Below, piece after piece: positions 42,517-53,438 of a stretch of 64,000 nt of DNA (position 1 is the stretch's first letter; every line of letters starts with the position of its first letter). Below the pieces are notes generated by a model that saw only the letters and a program-made list of their open reading frames with translations, did not search any database and was not told the DNA's origin. The translations under genes and the position numbers were made by a program. The stretch comes from Aquipseudomonas ullengensis (GTDB taxonomy: Bacteria; Pseudomonadota; Gammaproteobacteria; Pseudomonadales; Pseudomonadaceae). The DNA lies in contig NZ_JACJUD010000001.1 in assembly GCF_014174475.1 (NCBI RefSeq), forward strand, positions 1 to 64,000, in the 5' to 3' direction.

Positions 42517-45315
42517 GTGCGACGGCTCAGGATCGCCACAGGACTGGTCGCCAGTCTGCTGCTCTGTGTTTTCTGTCTGGCAATGGCGCCAGTGCAGGCC
42601 AGTACAGCCAACACCGCTGACGCTGCGGAGAATTGGTCGATCCTGCTGGACAAGAGCGCGCGCATGACTTTTGCCGAGGTCCAGTCGCAGACCTCGCGCT
42701 TCCAGCCCCTTGATCGTCGTGCCATTACCTTCCCCGCTTCACCCCAGGCCATCTGGCTGCGCATCGCCCTTCCCGCTTACCAGCAGCCGCATTGGCTGTG
42801 GCTGTTTGCCCCACGGGTGCAACACCTCGACTACTACCTGCTGCACGGTGACCAGCTGGAGCAACAGCTGCAGACCGGCGAAGCGCTGCCCCTGAACACC
42901 CGTCCGCTGCCCTCGCGGGCCTACCTGTTCCCCACGCCGAATGACGGCCAGCCGCGCGTCGCCTACATGCGCCTGACCTCCAACCACGCGCAGATGCTGT
43001 GGTTCAAGGCCATCGACCAGGCGGAGCTGGTCACCCAGGAGAAACCCGCCTACCTGTTCGGCGCCCTGCTCGGCGGCCTGCTGCTGCTGGCGCTGTTCAA
43101 CCTGCTGCGCATGGCCTACTCGCCCACCAGCAGCAACCTCTGGCTGGCCGGCATGCACGCCACCCTGGCGCTGTCCGCCACTTGCAACCTCGGGCTGCTG
43201 GCGGTGTGGTTGCCCGCACAGAGCTACAACCAGTCGCTGATCGCCGACATTTCGGCACTGGTCACGGCGTTCTGCCTGACCAGCTTCACCCTCAGCTTCT
43301 TCCGCGGCACCGCCAGCGAACGTCACCCGCTGCGGCACCTGCTGCATGCCGAACTGCTGGTGCTGGCCTGCGTCGCGCTGATGATTCTGTTCACCGGCCT
43401 GTTCTGGCACAGCTGGCTGGTCTACAGCCTGGTGATCATGACGTCCGTCAGCGTGCCACTGGTGGCCTTCGTCCACTGGCGCGCGGGTTATAGGCCGGCC
43501 CGTCTGATCCTCGCCGGCATGCTGGTCTTCTGCATCGGCTTCGCCGCGCTGATTCCGGTGCTATTCGGTTTCGACCAGCTCAACCCCGGCTGGCTGGTGC
43601 TCTGCGTATTCAGCCTGGCCATGCTCTGCGGCCTGCTCCTCAGCATGGCCCTGGCCGAACGCCAACAGCAGTTGCAGGACGACACCCTGCAGCAGCGCAC
43701 CAGCGAAGCCGCCACCAGCGCCGAGCTCAGGGCCAAGGCCGAGTTCCTGGCCAAGATGAGCCACGAAATCCGCACCCCGATGAACGGCGTACTGGGCATG
43801 ACCGAGCTGCTGCTCGGCACCCCGCTGTCGGCCAAGCAACGCGACTACGTGCAGACCATCCACAGCTCCGGCAACGAGCTGCTGACCCTGATCAACGAGA
43901 TCCTCGACATCTCCAAGCTGGAGTCCGGGCAGATCGAACTGGACGACGTGCAGTTCGACCTCAACGCGCTGATCGACGACTGCCTGGATATCTTCCGCGC
44001 CAAGGCCGAGCAGCAGCGCGTCGAGCTGATCAGCTTCATGCAGCCGCAAGTGCCACGGGTCATCAGCGGTGACCCGACGCGCCTGCGCCAGGCCCTGCTG
44101 AGCCTGCTCGACAACGCCTTCCGGCAGACCGACGAAGGCGAGATCCTCCTCGTCGTCGCCCTCGACAGCACCGGCAAAACCCCGCGCCTGCGCATCGCCG
44201 TGCAGGACAGCGGCCGCCCGCTGGACGCCCACGAGCGCGATGCCCTGCTCAACACCGAACTGCACAGCACCGACTTCCTCAGCGCCAGCAAGCTCGGCGG
44301 GCGCCTCGGCCTGATCATCGCGCGCCAGCTGATCCGCCTGATGGACGGCGAATTCGGCATCCAGAGCGGCGGCGCCCAGGGCAGCACCCTGTGGCTCAAC
44401 CTGCCGCTCGACGCCGAACGCCTGGAACACCCCACCGCCGACCTCGACGGCCCGCTGCAGGGCGCGCGCCTGCTGGTAGTGGACGACAACGAGACCTGCC
44501 GCAAGCTGCTGGTGCAGCAGTGCAGCGCCTGGGGCCTGCAGGCCAGCGCGGTGGCATCCGGCAAGGAGGCCCTGGCGCTGCTGCGGACCAAGGCGCACCT
44601 CAAGGAGTTCTTCGACGTGGTCCTGCTCGACCAGGACATGCCGGGCATGACCGGCATGCAACTGGCGGCCAAGATCAAGGAAGACCCCAGCCTCAACCAC
44701 GACATCCTGCTGGTAATGCTCACCGGCATCAGCAACGCGCCGAGCAAGATCATCGCGCGCAATGCCGGGATCAAACGCATCCTCGCCAAGCCGGTGGCCG
44801 GCTACACCCTGAAGACCACCCTCGCCGACGAACTGGCCCAGCGCAACAGTGGCAGCCCCGCGACGGTGCTCAGCCCGGCCAGCGATAGCGTGACGGTGCC
44901 AGGCGACTTCCGCATTCTGGTGGCCGAGGACAACAGCATCTCCACCAAGGTCATCCGCGGCATGCTGAGCAAGCTCAACCTGCAACCGGATACCGCCAGC
45001 AATGGCGAGGAAGCCCTGCGCGCCATGCAGGCGCAGCAGTACGACCTGGTGCTGATGGATTGCGAAATGCCGGTGCTCGACGGCTTCAGCGCCACCGAAC
45101 AATTGCGCGCCTGGGAACTCCGCGAGCAACGCAGCCGCACACCGGTGGTGGCCCTGACCGCGCACATCCTCAGCGAACACAAAGAACGCGCACGCCAGGT
45201 CGGCATGGACGGGCACATGGCCAAACCGGTGGAAATGTCCCAGCTGCGCGAGCTGGTCGCCCACTGGGTCAGCGAAAAACAGCGCCGCGACCAGCACAAC
45301 GCCCTCACCTCCTGA
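42517..45315 (+). CDS. retS: Hybrid sensor kinase RetS
   Basis: 932 residues. A signal sequence leads into a periplasmic 7TMR-DISMED2 domain, then seven helices (7TMR-DISM), HisKA with H416 in [13 protein letters not shown], an ATPase domain, and two receivers with D705 ([10 protein letters not shown]) and D848 ([10 protein letters not shown]). This order and the position after purD identify RetS, which binds GacS and blocks its signalling, favouring acute, motile behaviour over biofilm. The ATPase is unusual: DNAFRQT replaces the NxxKFT pattern, DSGRPLD replaces the G1 box and GGRLGLIIA the G2 box. The start is the GTG at 42517 (AAGGGA upstream), because longer frames begin inside the purD terminator. 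Confidence 0.94.
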   Translation: MRRLRIATGLVASLLLCVFCLAMAPVQASTANTADAAENWSILLDKSARMTFAEVQSQTSRFQPLDRRAITFPASPQAIWLRIALPAYQQPHWLWLFAPRVQHLDYYLLHGDQLEQQLQTGEALPLNTRPLPSRAYLFPTPNDGQPRVAYMRLTSNHAQMLWFKAIDQAELVTQEKPAYLFGALLGGLLLLALFNLLRMAYSPTSSNLWLAGMHATLALSATCNLGLLAVWLPAQSYNQSLIADISALVTAFCLTSFTLSFFRGTASERHPLRHLLHAELLVLACVALMILFTGLFWHSWLVYSLVIMTSVSVPLVAFVHWRAGYRPARLILAGMLVFCIGFAALIPVLFGFDQLNPGWLVLCVFSLAMLCGLLLSMALAERQQQLQDDTLQQRTSEAATSAELRAKAEFLAKMSHEIRTPMNGVLGMTELLLGTPLSAKQRDYVQTIHSSGNELLTLINEILDISKLESGQIELDDVQFDLNALIDDCLDIFRAKAEQQRVELISFMQPQVPRVISGDPTRLRQALLSLLDNAFRQTDEGEILLVVALDSTGKTPRLRIAVQDSGRPLDAHERDALLNTELHSTDFLSASKLGGRLGLIIARQLIRLMDGEFGIQSGGAQGSTLWLNLPLDAERLEHPTADLDGPLQGARLLVVDDNETCRKLLVQQCSAWGLQASAVASGKEALALLRTKAHLKEFFDVVLLDQDMPGMTGMQLAAKIKEDPSLNHDILLVMLTGISNAPSKIIARNAGIKRILAKPVAGYTLKTTLADELAQRNSGSPATVLSPASDSVTVPGDFRILVAEDNSISTKVIRGMLSKLNLQPDTASNGEEALRAMQAQQYDLVLMDCEMPVLDGFSATEQLRAWELREQRSRTPVVALTAHILSEHKERARQVGMDGHMAKPVEMSQLRELVAHWVSEKQRRDQHNALTS

Positions 45316-45375
45316 GCCCCTTTCGGCAGTGGCGCCCGCTATGCTTGCGCCATGCCTTTTTGACGAGTTCTGCCC

Positions 45376-45972
45376 ATGCTCTCCCTGTTGTTCACCGTCT
45401 ACCTGAAGATGCTGGTGCTCTACAGCCCGTTTTTCGTGCTGTCCTGCTTCATCAGCCTGACCCCGGGATATAGCGTCAAAGAGCGCAAGAAGCTGGCCTG
45501 GAAGGTCGCCCTCGGCACCCTGATTTCCAGCGTGTTGCTCTACCTGTTCGGCAAGGCCATCTTCGAGATCTTCGGCATCACCGCCGACGCCTTCCGCATC
45601 GGCGCCGGTTCGGTGCTGTTCATCTCGGCGCTGGGCATGGCCCAGGGCAAGTCCGCGGTGCAGTCGGACAACGTGCAGCAGGACGTGACCATCGTGCCGC
45701 TGACCATCCCTCTGACCGTCGGTCCCGGCACCATCGGCGCGCTGCTGGTAATGGGCATCAGCCAGCCGGAGTGGGACGACAAGCTCGCCTCCATCATCGC
45801 CATAGCCCTGGCCAGCGTCACGGTCGGCCTGGTGCTGTACCTCTCCGACCAGGTCGAGCGCCTGCTCGGCCAACAGGGCCTGCAGATTCTCAGCCGGTTG
45901 ATGGGCCTGTTCGTCTGCGCCCTGGCCGCGCAGATCATCTTCACCGGGATTCGCGGCTACCTGCTGCCATAG
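45376..45972 (+). CDS. MarC-family inner-membrane protein
   Basis: A 198-residue protein with six hydrophobic helices and the MarC/YchE family segments: FVLSCFISLTPGYSVKERKKLA, FRIGAGSVLFISALGM and VPLTIPLTVGPGTIGALLVMG. The family was once tied to multiple antibiotic resistance, later doubted; some members are linked to amino-acid export. Its substrate here is unknown. It lies 60 bases after retS on the same strand with no terminator between them, so read-through is possible. Confidence 0.9.
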   Translation: MLSLLFTVYLKMLVLYSPFFVLSCFISLTPGYSVKERKKLAWKVALGTLISSVLLYLFGKAIFEIFGITADAFRIGAGSVLFISALGMAQGKSAVQSDNVQQDVTIVPLTIPLTVGPGTIGALLVMGISQPEWDDKLASIIAIALASVTVGLVLYLSDQVERLLGQQGLQILSRLMGLFVCALAAQIIFTGIRGYLLP

Positions 45973-46070
45973 CGCGGCGGCGCAGCGAATCCCGGTCACT
46001 CGCGTTCCACCCCGCCCCGCGCCACAAAAAAGTGCAGTTCGTCGACAAAGCTGCCCCAGGCGCCTTTTTG

Positions 46071-46087
46071 CGCACCACTTGCGTGCA
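46071..46087 (+). promoter_or_regulatory. NtrC-like binding site upstream of urtA
   Basis: CGCACCACTTGCGTGCA matches the 17-bp NtrC pattern TGCACC-N5-GGTGCA at 10 of 12 positions. It is centred about 100 bases before the start predicted from the -24/-12 element at 46153-46167. A weaker match (8 of 12) lies at 46020-46036. Confidence 0.6.
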
Positions 46088-46152
46088 CGGGTCTTCTCGG
46101 TGTGATTCAGCGAGGATCGAGGAACCCTTTAAGGTCAAGGCTTTACGACGCT

Positions 46153-46167
46153 TGGCACGGATGCTGC
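46153..46167 (+). promoter_or_regulatory. Sigma-54 promoter of the urt operon
   Basis: TGGCACGGATGCTGC fits the -24/-12 pattern TGGCACG-N4-TTGC with one mismatch; the GG and GC pairs have the required spacing. The predicted start is near 46179, giving a leader of about 80 bases to urtA. With the NtrC-like site upstream this points to control by nitrogen limitation. Confidence 0.75.
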
Positions 46168-46260
46168 CAAAGGACTGACGACCCCTGCGCTTGTTCGCCG
46201 CTCCTGCAGTTCGCGACCAGGCCCCCGGTTTCCCTCAGTTGCGCATGGAGCCCTAACAAG

Positions 46261-47529
46261 ATGAAACGCCGTCCACTGTTGAAATCTACCCTCGCTGCCA
46301 GTGCCCTGCTGCTCAGCGGCCTGTTCCCCTACAGCCTGCAAGCTGCCGAGACCATCAAGGTCGGCATCCTGCACTCGCTGTCCGGCACCATGGCGATCTC
46401 GGAAACCTCGCTGAAAGACATGGCGCTGATGACCATTGATGAAATCAACGCCAAGGGCGGCGTCAATGGCAAGAAGCTTGAGCCGGTCGTGGTCGACCCG
46501 GCTTCCAACTGGCCGCTGTTCGCCGAGAAGGCACGCCAGCTGCTGACCCAGGACAAGGTTGACGTGGTCTTCGGCTGCTGGACCTCGGTGTCGCGCAAAT
46601 CCGTGCTGCCGGTGTTCGAAGAGCTCAACGGCCTGCTGTTCTACCCGGTGCAGTACGAAGGCGAAGAAATGTCGCCGAACGTGTTCTACACCGGCGCCGC
46701 GCCAAACCAGCAGGCCATCCCGGCCGTGGAATACCTGATGAGCGAAGACGGCGGCGCCGCCAAGCGCTACTTCCTGCTGGGTACCGACTACGTCTACCCG
46801 CGCACCACCAACAAGATCCTGCGCAGCTTCCTGCACAGCAAGGGCGTGGCCGACAAGGACATCGAAGAGGTCTACACCCCCTTCGGGCATAGCGACTACC
46901 AAACCATCGTCGCCAACATCAAGAAGTTCTCCGCCGGCGGCAAGACTGCGGTGATATCCACCGTCAACGGCGACTCCAACGTGCCGTTCTACAAGGAACT
47001 GGCCAACCAGGGCATCGAAGCCACCGACATCCCGGTGGTCGCTTTCTCCGTTGGCGAGGAAGAACTGCGCGGCATCGACACCAAGCCGCTGGTGGGCCAA
47101 CTGGCAGCCTGGAACTACTTCCAGTCCGTGGACAACCCGGTCAACACCGCCTTTGTCGACAAGTGGAAGGCCTATGCCAAGGCCAAGAACCTGCCGAACT
47201 ACCAGACGGCCGTGACCAACGACCCCATGGAAGCCACCTACGTCGGCATCAACATGTGGGCCCAGGCCGTGGAGAAGGCCGGCAGCACCGACGTCGACAA
47301 GGTTCGCGAAGCCCTGGCTGGCCAGACCTTCGCCGCGCCAAGCGGCTACACCCTAACCATGGACAAGACCAACCACCACCTGCACAAGCCGGTGATGATC
47401 GGCGAAGTCCAGGATGACGGTCAGTTCTCCATCGTCTGGCAGACCGAAGGTCCGCTGCGCGCCCAGCCGTGGAGCCCGTACATCCCCGGCAACGACAAGA
47501 AACCGGACTACGCGGTTAAGTCGAACTAA
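46261..47529 (+). CDS. urtA: Urea ABC transporter substrate-binding protein UrtA
   Basis: A 422-residue periplasmic protein. Its leader MKRRPLLKSTLAASALLLSG has a twin-arginine-like start. The mature part is a branched-chain-amino-acid-type binding fold with UrtA features: VGILHSLSGTMAISETSLKD, VDVVFGCWTSVSRKSVLPVFEE, LLFYPVQYEGEE, and VYTPFGHSDYQTIVANI. It captures urea for the UrtBC channel. The first ATG with the leader is used; GGAG lies 13 bases upstream. It is separated from urtB by 250 bases of hairpin-forming repeat, which may keep UrtA more abundant than the membrane parts. Confidence 0.96.
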   Translation: MKRRPLLKSTLAASALLLSGLFPYSLQAAETIKVGILHSLSGTMAISETSLKDMALMTIDEINAKGGVNGKKLEPVVVDPASNWPLFAEKARQLLTQDKVDVVFGCWTSVSRKSVLPVFEELNGLLFYPVQYEGEEMSPNVFYTGAAPNQQAIPAVEYLMSEDGGAAKRYFLLGTDYVYPRTTNKILRSFLHSKGVADKDIEEVYTPFGHSDYQTIVANIKKFSAGGKTAVISTVNGDSNVPFYKELANQGIEATDIPVVAFSVGEEELRGIDTKPLVGQLAAWNYFQSVDNPVNTAFVDKWKAYAKAKNLPNYQTAVTNDPMEATYVGINMWAQAVEKAGSTDVDKVREALAGQTFAAPSGYTLTMDKTNHHLHKPVMIGEVQDDGQFSIVWQTEGPLRAQPWSPYIPGNDKKPDYAVKSN

Positions 47530-47538
47530 AAGCCAGAC

Positions 47539-47558
47539 GCCCCTCCTCCTTGAGGGGC
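47539..47558 (+). terminator. Hairpin after urtA (possible attenuator)
   Basis: GCCCCTC and GAGGGGC form a 7-bp stem with a 6-base loop, 10 bases after the urtA stop. No T tract follows, so partial termination or 3' end protection of urtA mRNA is more likely than full termination. Confidence 0.45.
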
Positions 47559-47596
47559 TGAGGTGAGCGACGAGGTGCCCTGAAGGCGCCCACCCC

Positions 47597-47640
47597 TCAC
47601 CCTAGCCCTCTCCCGCAGGGAGAGGGGACTGTCCAGCGTG
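47597..47640. repeat. CCCTCTCCC-type repeat between urtA and urtB
   Basis: CCCCTCACCCTAGCCCTCTC followed by CCGCAGGGAGAGGGGAC belongs to the family seen at 30547-30665 and 123-418, and folds on itself. The remaining gap up to urtB contains another imperfect arm, CTCCCCTCCCCTCCTGGG/ATAGGGGCGGGG (about 47720-47755), and no gene. Confidence 0.7.
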
Positions 47641-47779
47641 GATCGGAACGCCCCTGCACACTGGGGCTCCGTCCTCCTTCCCGTCAGGAAAGGAAGTCGG
47701 CCGCCAATGCTGACGTGCTCTTCTCCCCTCCCCTCCTGGGATAGGGGCGGGGCCGCCCAGCACAGCCAAGGACCCTGAA

Positions 47780-49351
47780 ATGCCCACTGCCCTGTACCGA
47801 ATGCTCCTGTCACTGGCGCTTCTGCTGTCATTGACCGCTCATGCCGGTGACGCCAGCGACTTCGTCGCGGCCAACCCGACCCAGCAGGCCAAACTGCTGG
47901 AACACTGGGCCGCCGAGCCCGATCCCGCTCGCTTGCCCCTGCTCGACGCCCTGCAACAAGGCCGCGTTGGCAGTGACAGCAGCAAGACGCCCTACTTCGA
48001 ACAAGACGGCGCCTGGCAAACCGCCGATGGCCCGGCACGCCCCGACGGCACACCGAAGAAACTACGCCTGAACAACCGCCTGCGTGGTTTGCTGGCCACC
48101 ACCCAGGCCAGCCATCAACTACTCGACGACGCCCCCGCCGTACGCCTGGCCGCCGCCCAGTTGCTACAGAAGAGCGCCAAGCCGGCGCAACTGCCGCTGC
48201 TCAATGCACGCGTCACCCAGGAGGCCGACGCCAGCGTGCGTGACGCCCTGGCGCTGGCCCTGGCCAACCTGCAGTTGGTCGATCCGAACCCGGCCATCCG
48301 CCTCAGCGCCGTGCGCCTGCTCGGCGAGACCGGCGAACCGCTGGCCCGCACCCGCCTCGAAGCGCTGCTCGATCCCAGCGTGGAAAGCGATGCCGGTGTG
48401 CGCACCGCCGCCGAAACCAGCCTGGCGCAGATCAAGCGCCGCCTGCTGATGGGTGAACTGCTCGGCCAGGCCTTCAGCGGCCTGTCGCTCGGTTCGATCC
48501 TGCTGCTGGCCGCGCTCGGCCTGGCCATCACCTTCGGCCTGCTCGGGGTGATCAACATGGCCCACGGCGAGATGCTGATGCTCGGCGCCTACACCACCTA
48601 CGTGGTGCAACTGAGCTTCCAGCGCCTCGCCCCCGAATACCTGGCGCTGTACCCGCTGGCCGCGCTGCCGATTGCCTTCTTCGTCACCGCCGCCATCGGC
48701 ATGGCCCTGGAGCGCACGGTGATCCGCCACCTCTACGGCCGCCCGCTGGAAACCCTGTTGGCCACCTGGGGCATCAGCCTGATGCTGATCCAGGCCGTGC
48801 GCCTGGTGTTCGGCGCGCAGAACGTCGAAGTGGCCAACCCGGCCTGGCTGTCCGGCGGCATCCAGGTGCTGCCGAACCTGGTGCTGCCCTACAGCCGCAT
48901 CGTCATCATCGGTTTCGCCCTGTTCGTCGTGGCGCTGACCTGGCTGCTGCTGAACAAGACCCGCCTCGGCCTCAACGTCCGCGCGGTCACGCAGAACCGC
49001 AACATGGCCGCCTGCTGCGGCGTGCCCACCGGGCGCGTGGACATGCTCGCCTTCGGCCTCGGCTCCGGCATCGCCGGGCTCGGCGGCGTGGCCCTCAGCC
49101 AGATCGGCAACGTCGGCCCGGACCTCGGCCAGAGCTACATCATCGACTCCTTCCTGGTGGTGGTGCTCGGCGGCGTCGGCCAGCTCGCCGGTAGCGTGAT
49201 GGCCGCCTTCGGCCTCGGCGTGGCGAACAAGATTCTCGAACCGCAGATCGGCGCAGTGCTGGGCAAGATCCTGATCCTGGCGCTGATCATCCTGTTTATC
49301 CAGAAACGACCCCAAGGTCTCTTCGCACTGAAAGGACGGGTGATCGACTGA
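47780..49351 (+). CDS. urtB: Urea ABC transporter permease UrtB
   Basis: 523 residues. A signal-like N-terminus (LLLSLALLLSLTAHAG) and a helical extramembrane domain of about 200 residues, with repeated degenerate helical units (LAAAQLLQKS, VRDALALALANL, IRLSAVRLLGETGEP), precede a LivH-type permease from about residue 225. The permease has GLAITFGLLGVINMAHGEMLMLGAYTTYV and the C-terminal LGGVGQLAGSVMAAFGLGVANK. The long N-terminal domain is a known feature of proteobacterial UrtB. The stop overlaps the urtC start by one base. Confidence 0.95.
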   Translation: MPTALYRMLLSLALLLSLTAHAGDASDFVAANPTQQAKLLEHWAAEPDPARLPLLDALQQGRVGSDSSKTPYFEQDGAWQTADGPARPDGTPKKLRLNNRLRGLLATTQASHQLLDDAPAVRLAAAQLLQKSAKPAQLPLLNARVTQEADASVRDALALALANLQLVDPNPAIRLSAVRLLGETGEPLARTRLEALLDPSVESDAGVRTAAETSLAQIKRRLLMGELLGQAFSGLSLGSILLLAALGLAITFGLLGVINMAHGEMLMLGAYTTYVVQLSFQRLAPEYLALYPLAALPIAFFVTAAIGMALERTVIRHLYGRPLETLLATWGISLMLIQAVRLVFGAQNVEVANPAWLSGGIQVLPNLVLPYSRIVIIGFALFVVALTWLLLNKTRLGLNVRAVTQNRNMAACCGVPTGRVDMLAFGLGSGIAGLGGVALSQIGNVGPDLGQSYIIDSFLVVVLGGVGQLAGSVMAAFGLGVANKILEPQIGAVLGKILILALIILFIQKRPQGLFALKGRVID

Positions 49352-50429
49352 TGAACCAGCCACTCGCAATCACCGCCGCGCAAAAAGCCGGCCCCAAACT
49401 GACCCTGGCCGTCGGCGCCGTGGTGCTGTCCATCCTCCTGGCCATGCCGCTGCTGCACCTGCTGCCGGCCGACAACCCGCTGCAGGTCTCGGCCTACAGC
49501 CTGACTCTGGTGGGCAAGATCCTCTGCTACTGCATCGTCGCCCTGGCGCTCGATCTGGTCTGGGGTTACGCCGGCCTGCTGTCGCTCGGCCACGGCCTGT
49601 TCTTCGCCCTCGGCGGCTATGCCATGGGCATGTACCTGATGCGCGAAAGCGCCGGCGACGGCCTGCCCGCGTTCATGGTGTTCCTCTCCTGGACCGAGTT
49701 GCCGTGGTACTGGTACGGCACCTCCAATTTCCTCTGGGCCCTATGCCTGGTGGTGTTGGCGCCCGGCCTGCTGGCCCTGGTGTTCGGCTTCTTCGCCTTC
49801 CGCTCGCGGATCAAGGGCGTGTATTTCTCGATCATGACCCAGGCCCTGACCTTCGCCGGCATGCTGCTGTTCTTCCGCAACGAAACCGGTTTCGGCGGCA
49901 ACAACGGCTTCACCAACTTCCGCAGCATCCTCGGCTTCGACATCACCGCACCCGGCACCCGCGCCGTGCTGTTCCTGTGCACCGTGTTGCTCTTGACCGG
50001 CAGCCTGCTGCTGGGCTGGAAGCTGGCCAAGAGCAAGTTCGGCCGTGTGCTCACCGCCCTGCGCGATGCGGAAAACCGCCTGATGTTCTGCGGCTACGAC
50101 CCGCGCGGCTACAAGCTGTTCATCTGGGTGCTGAGCGCCGTGCTGTGCGGCCTGGCTGGCGCGCTGTACGTGCCGCTGGTGGGCATCATCAACCCCAGCG
50201 AAATGTCGCCGACCAACTCCATCGAGGCCGCCGTCTGGGTCGCCCTCGGCGGGCGCGGCACGCTGATCGGCCCGCTGCTCGGCGCCGGTATCGTCAACGG
50301 CATGAAGAGCTGGTTCACCGTGGCCTTCCCCGAGTACTGGCTGTTCGCCCTGGGCGCCCTGTTCATCGTCGTCACGCTGTTCCTGCCCAAGGGCGTGATC
50401 GGCCTGCTCAACAAGAAAGGAGAGCAATG

Positions 50430-50430
<1 letters not shown>
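49351..50430 (+). CDS. urtC: Urea ABC transporter permease UrtC
   Basis: A 359-residue LivM-type permease with about ten helices. Features: ALDLVWGYAGLLSLGHGLFFALGGYAMGMY, RSRIKGVYFSIMTQALTFA, ETGFGGNNGFTNF and AALWVALGGRGTLIGPLLGAG-like AAVWVALGGRGTLIGPLLGA. With UrtB it forms the transmembrane urea path. The start overlaps the urtB stop (TGATG) and its own stop overlaps urtD, so urtBCD are translationally coupled. Confidence 0.95.
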
Positions 50431-51290
<860 letters not shown>

Positions 51291-51299
51291 ACCGCGAGT

Positions 51300-51405
51300 G
51301 GTGGATGGCTGCGGCCATCCACCCTACTTCGCAAAACCGTGGGAGCGGCTTTAGCCGCGATGCTTTTTTAGCCTACAGGGGTATCGCGGCTGAAGCCGCT
51401 CCCAC
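51300..51405. repeat. Palindrome plus inverted REP pair between urtD and urtE
   Basis: GGTGGATGG/CCATCCACC with CTAC tail (51300-51327) belongs to the GTAGGGTGG family. It is followed by GTGGGAGCGGCTTTAGCCGC (from 51339) and an inverted copy GCGGCTGAAGCCGCTCCCAC (to 51405), an inverted REP pair. Both hairpins lie inside the urt operon between two ATPase genes. Confidence 0.82.
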
Positions 51406-51426
51406 GACTGAAAACAGGACATCGAC

Positions 51427-52125
51427 ATGCTGCAAGTCCAACAGCTTCACCAGTACTACGGCGGCAGCCACATCCTGCGGGGCCTGTCGTTCGAGGCCAA
51501 GGTGGGCGAAGTCACCTGCCTGCTCGGCCGTAACGGCGTGGGCAAGACCACCCTGCTCAAATGCCTGATGGGCCTGATCCCGGCCAAGCAGGGCGCGGTG
51601 AACTGGGAAGGCAAGCCGATCACCGGGTTCAAGCCGCACCAGCGCGTGCACTCGGGCATCGCCTACGTGCCACAGGGCCGCGAAATCTTCCCGCGCCTGA
51701 CGGTGGAAGAGAACCTGCTGATGGGCCTGTCACGCTTCCCCGGCAGCCAGGCCAAGGAAGTGCCCGCCTTCATCTATGAGCTGTTCCCGGTGCTGCTGCA
51801 GATGAAGCAGCGCCGCGGCGGCGACCTCTCCGGCGGCCAGCAGCAACAGCTGGCCATCGGCCGCGCGCTGTCCAGCCAACCGCGCCTGCTGATCCTCGAC
51901 GAGCCCACCGAAGGCATCCAGCCCTCGGTGATCAAGGAGATCGGCGCGGTGATCAAGAAACTCGCCGAACGTGGCGACATGGCGATCCTGCTGGTGGAGC
52001 AGTTCTACGACTTCGCCGCCGAACTGGCCGACCAGTACCTGGTGATGAGCCGTGGCGAAATCATCCAGCAAGGCCGTGGCGAGACCATGGAGGCCGATGG
52101 CGTGCGCGGGCTGGTGGCGATCTAA
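51427..52125 (+). CDS. urtE: Urea ABC transporter ATPase UrtE
   Basis: A 232-residue LivF-type ATPase. Walker A is GRNGVGKTT, signature DLSGGQQQQLAIGRAL, Walker B LLILDEPTEGIQPSVI, switch LLVEQFYDFA. YYGGSHILRGLSFEAKVGEVTCLLGRNGVGKTTLLKCLMGL-type N-terminus starts at the ATG, preceded by AGGACATCGAC. UrtD and UrtE together power urea uptake. It is the last urt gene; a long repeat region follows. Confidence 0.96.
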   Translation: MLQVQQLHQYYGGSHILRGLSFEAKVGEVTCLLGRNGVGKTTLLKCLMGLIPAKQGAVNWEGKPITGFKPHQRVHSGIAYVPQGREIFPRLTVEENLLMGLSRFPGSQAKEVPAFIYELFPVLLQMKQRRGGDLSGGQQQQLAIGRALSSQPRLLILDEPTEGIQPSVIKEIGAVIKKLAERGDMAILLVEQFYDFAAELADQYLVMSRGEIIQQGRGETMEADGVRGLVAI

Positions 52126-52532
52126 CGGCCCCACGCTCCATCGACGGCAAGTACGGAGCGGCATAGACATGTAGGGCGGGTGCAACCCGCGTGATCCGCA
52201 ACGCGGGTTCCACCCGCCCTACCCCGTCGTTCCCGCGCAGGCGGGAACCCAGAAATCCCTCAGCCAGCACAGTGAGGCAGGAATCCCTGCGCTGCCGGTA
52301 ACTGGATTATTCCCCTTCGGGCCAGCGCAAGCGCTGTTCAGCGATGGAGCTGCTGTCCCGCCTTCGCGGGGATGACGGAGCTGCACATAACGCTCCCGCG
52401 TAGGCAGGCTCACCCGCTACCGCGTTGCCGGCTCTGGTGGATGGATAAAGCGCCATCCACCCTACGGTGCCTAGTGCCTGATCGTAGGGTGGAAAACCGC
52501 GCAGCGTTTTCCACCACCACCACCACCGCCCG
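52126..52532. repeat. Gene-free stretch made of a composite palindromic repeat
   Basis: Between the convergent urtE and eutC. It holds a GTAGGGCGGGTGCAACCCGC palindrome (52171-52222), a CCCGCGCAGGCGGGAACCCAG hairpin, the 28-base block at 52301-52328 (26 of 28 identical to 6421-6448), a GGTGGATGG/CCATCCACC palindrome (52436-52465) and GTAGGGTGGAAAACC/TTTTCCACC (52484-52516). The last is identical to 6494-6525. No gene is visible; the hairpins probably end both transcripts. Confidence 0.75.
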
Positions 52533-53357
52533 TCACTGCAACGAATCCACCAGGAAATTCAGCCGCGCCGGCTGCTCGCCCTCCAGGCTGGGCAGCTCGG
52601 CCTCGTCCTTGAGGTTGACCCCGGACAACTGCCGGCGGCAGGCCTCGCGCATCAGGTACAGCAGCTTGTGCGCGGCCAGGCCGTAGCTCAGGCCTTCCAG
52701 GCGCACGTTGGAAATGCAGTTGCGATAGGCATCGGTGAGGCCAACCTTGGGCGCGTAGGTGAAGTACAGGCCGAGACTGTCCGGTGAACTCAGGCCGGGA
52801 CGCTCGCCAATCAGGATCACCACCATCCTCGCCCCCAGCCGTTCGGCCACCTCGTCGGCCACCGCCACTCGCCCCTGCTGCACCAGGCACAGCGGCGCCA
52901 GCGACCAGCCGTCATCGGCCATCTGCTCGCGCAAGCGTTCGAGGAAGGGCTGACTGTGGCGCTGCACGGCCAGGGCAGACAGGCCATCGGCGATGACGAT
53001 GGCCAGGTCGTAGCCGTCGGCATGCTGTTCGCGGTGCTGGTCCAGGCGCTCGGCCGAGGCGGTGTCCAGGCGCCGCCCCAGGTCCGGGCGCTGCAGGTAG
53101 GTATGCCGGTCCGGTGCAGCGCTGTGCAGCACCAGCGCCTGCTGGCCGTGCCCGGCCAGTTGCGTCATCAAGGCAGCGGCATCCAGCGGCAGGTGCACAG
53201 CGTCGCGGGCCTGGGCATGGGCGAACTGGAAATCCAGCTGCGCGCCGGTCGGCAGGCTGGTGCCGGCACGGCCTAGGGCGATACGCGCCGGGGTCAGGCG
53301 GCGCAGTTCCTGCCAGGGGTTCTCGATGGCGCCGATCAGTGAGTTGTCATCATTCAT
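52533..53357 (-). CDS. eutC: Ethanolamine ammonia-lyase small subunit EutC
   Basis: A 274-residue subunit of the B12-dependent enzyme that splits ethanolamine to acetaldehyde and ammonia. Features: [74 protein letters not shown] and [27 protein letters not shown] lies seven bases before the ATG. It follows eutB after 81 bases that hold a palindromic repeat. No microcompartment genes, EutA reactivase or permease are nearby. Confidence 0.96.
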   Translation of the reverse strand: MNDDNSLIGAIENPWQELRRLTPARIALGRAGTSLPTGAQLDFQFAHAQARDAVHLPLDAAALMTQLAGHGQQALVLHSAAPDRHTYLQRPDLGRRLDTASAERLDQHREQHADGYDLAIVIADGLSALAVQRHSQPFLERLREQMADDGWSLAPLCLVQQGRVAVADEVAERLGARMVVILIGERPGLSSPDSLGLYFTYAPKVGLTDAYRNCISNVRLEGLSYGLAAHKLLYLMREACRRQLSGVNLKDEAELPSLEGEQPARLNFLVDSLQ

Positions 53358-53380
53358 CTGCTGATTCCTTGTGTCACCTA

Positions 53381-53431
53381 CGCGGGTTTCACCCGCCCTA
53401 CTCCAACACCCTAGGGCGGGTGAAACCCGCG
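53381..53431. repeat. Palindromic repeat between eutB and eutC
   Basis: CGCGGGTTTCACCCGCCCTA and TAGGGCGGGTGAAACCCGCG face each other across a 10-base centre. It is the GTAGGGCGGG family with the arms in the reverse order, so the unit is a pair of half-elements pointing outwards. Confidence 0.85.
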
Positions 53432-53438
53432 ATTCGGC

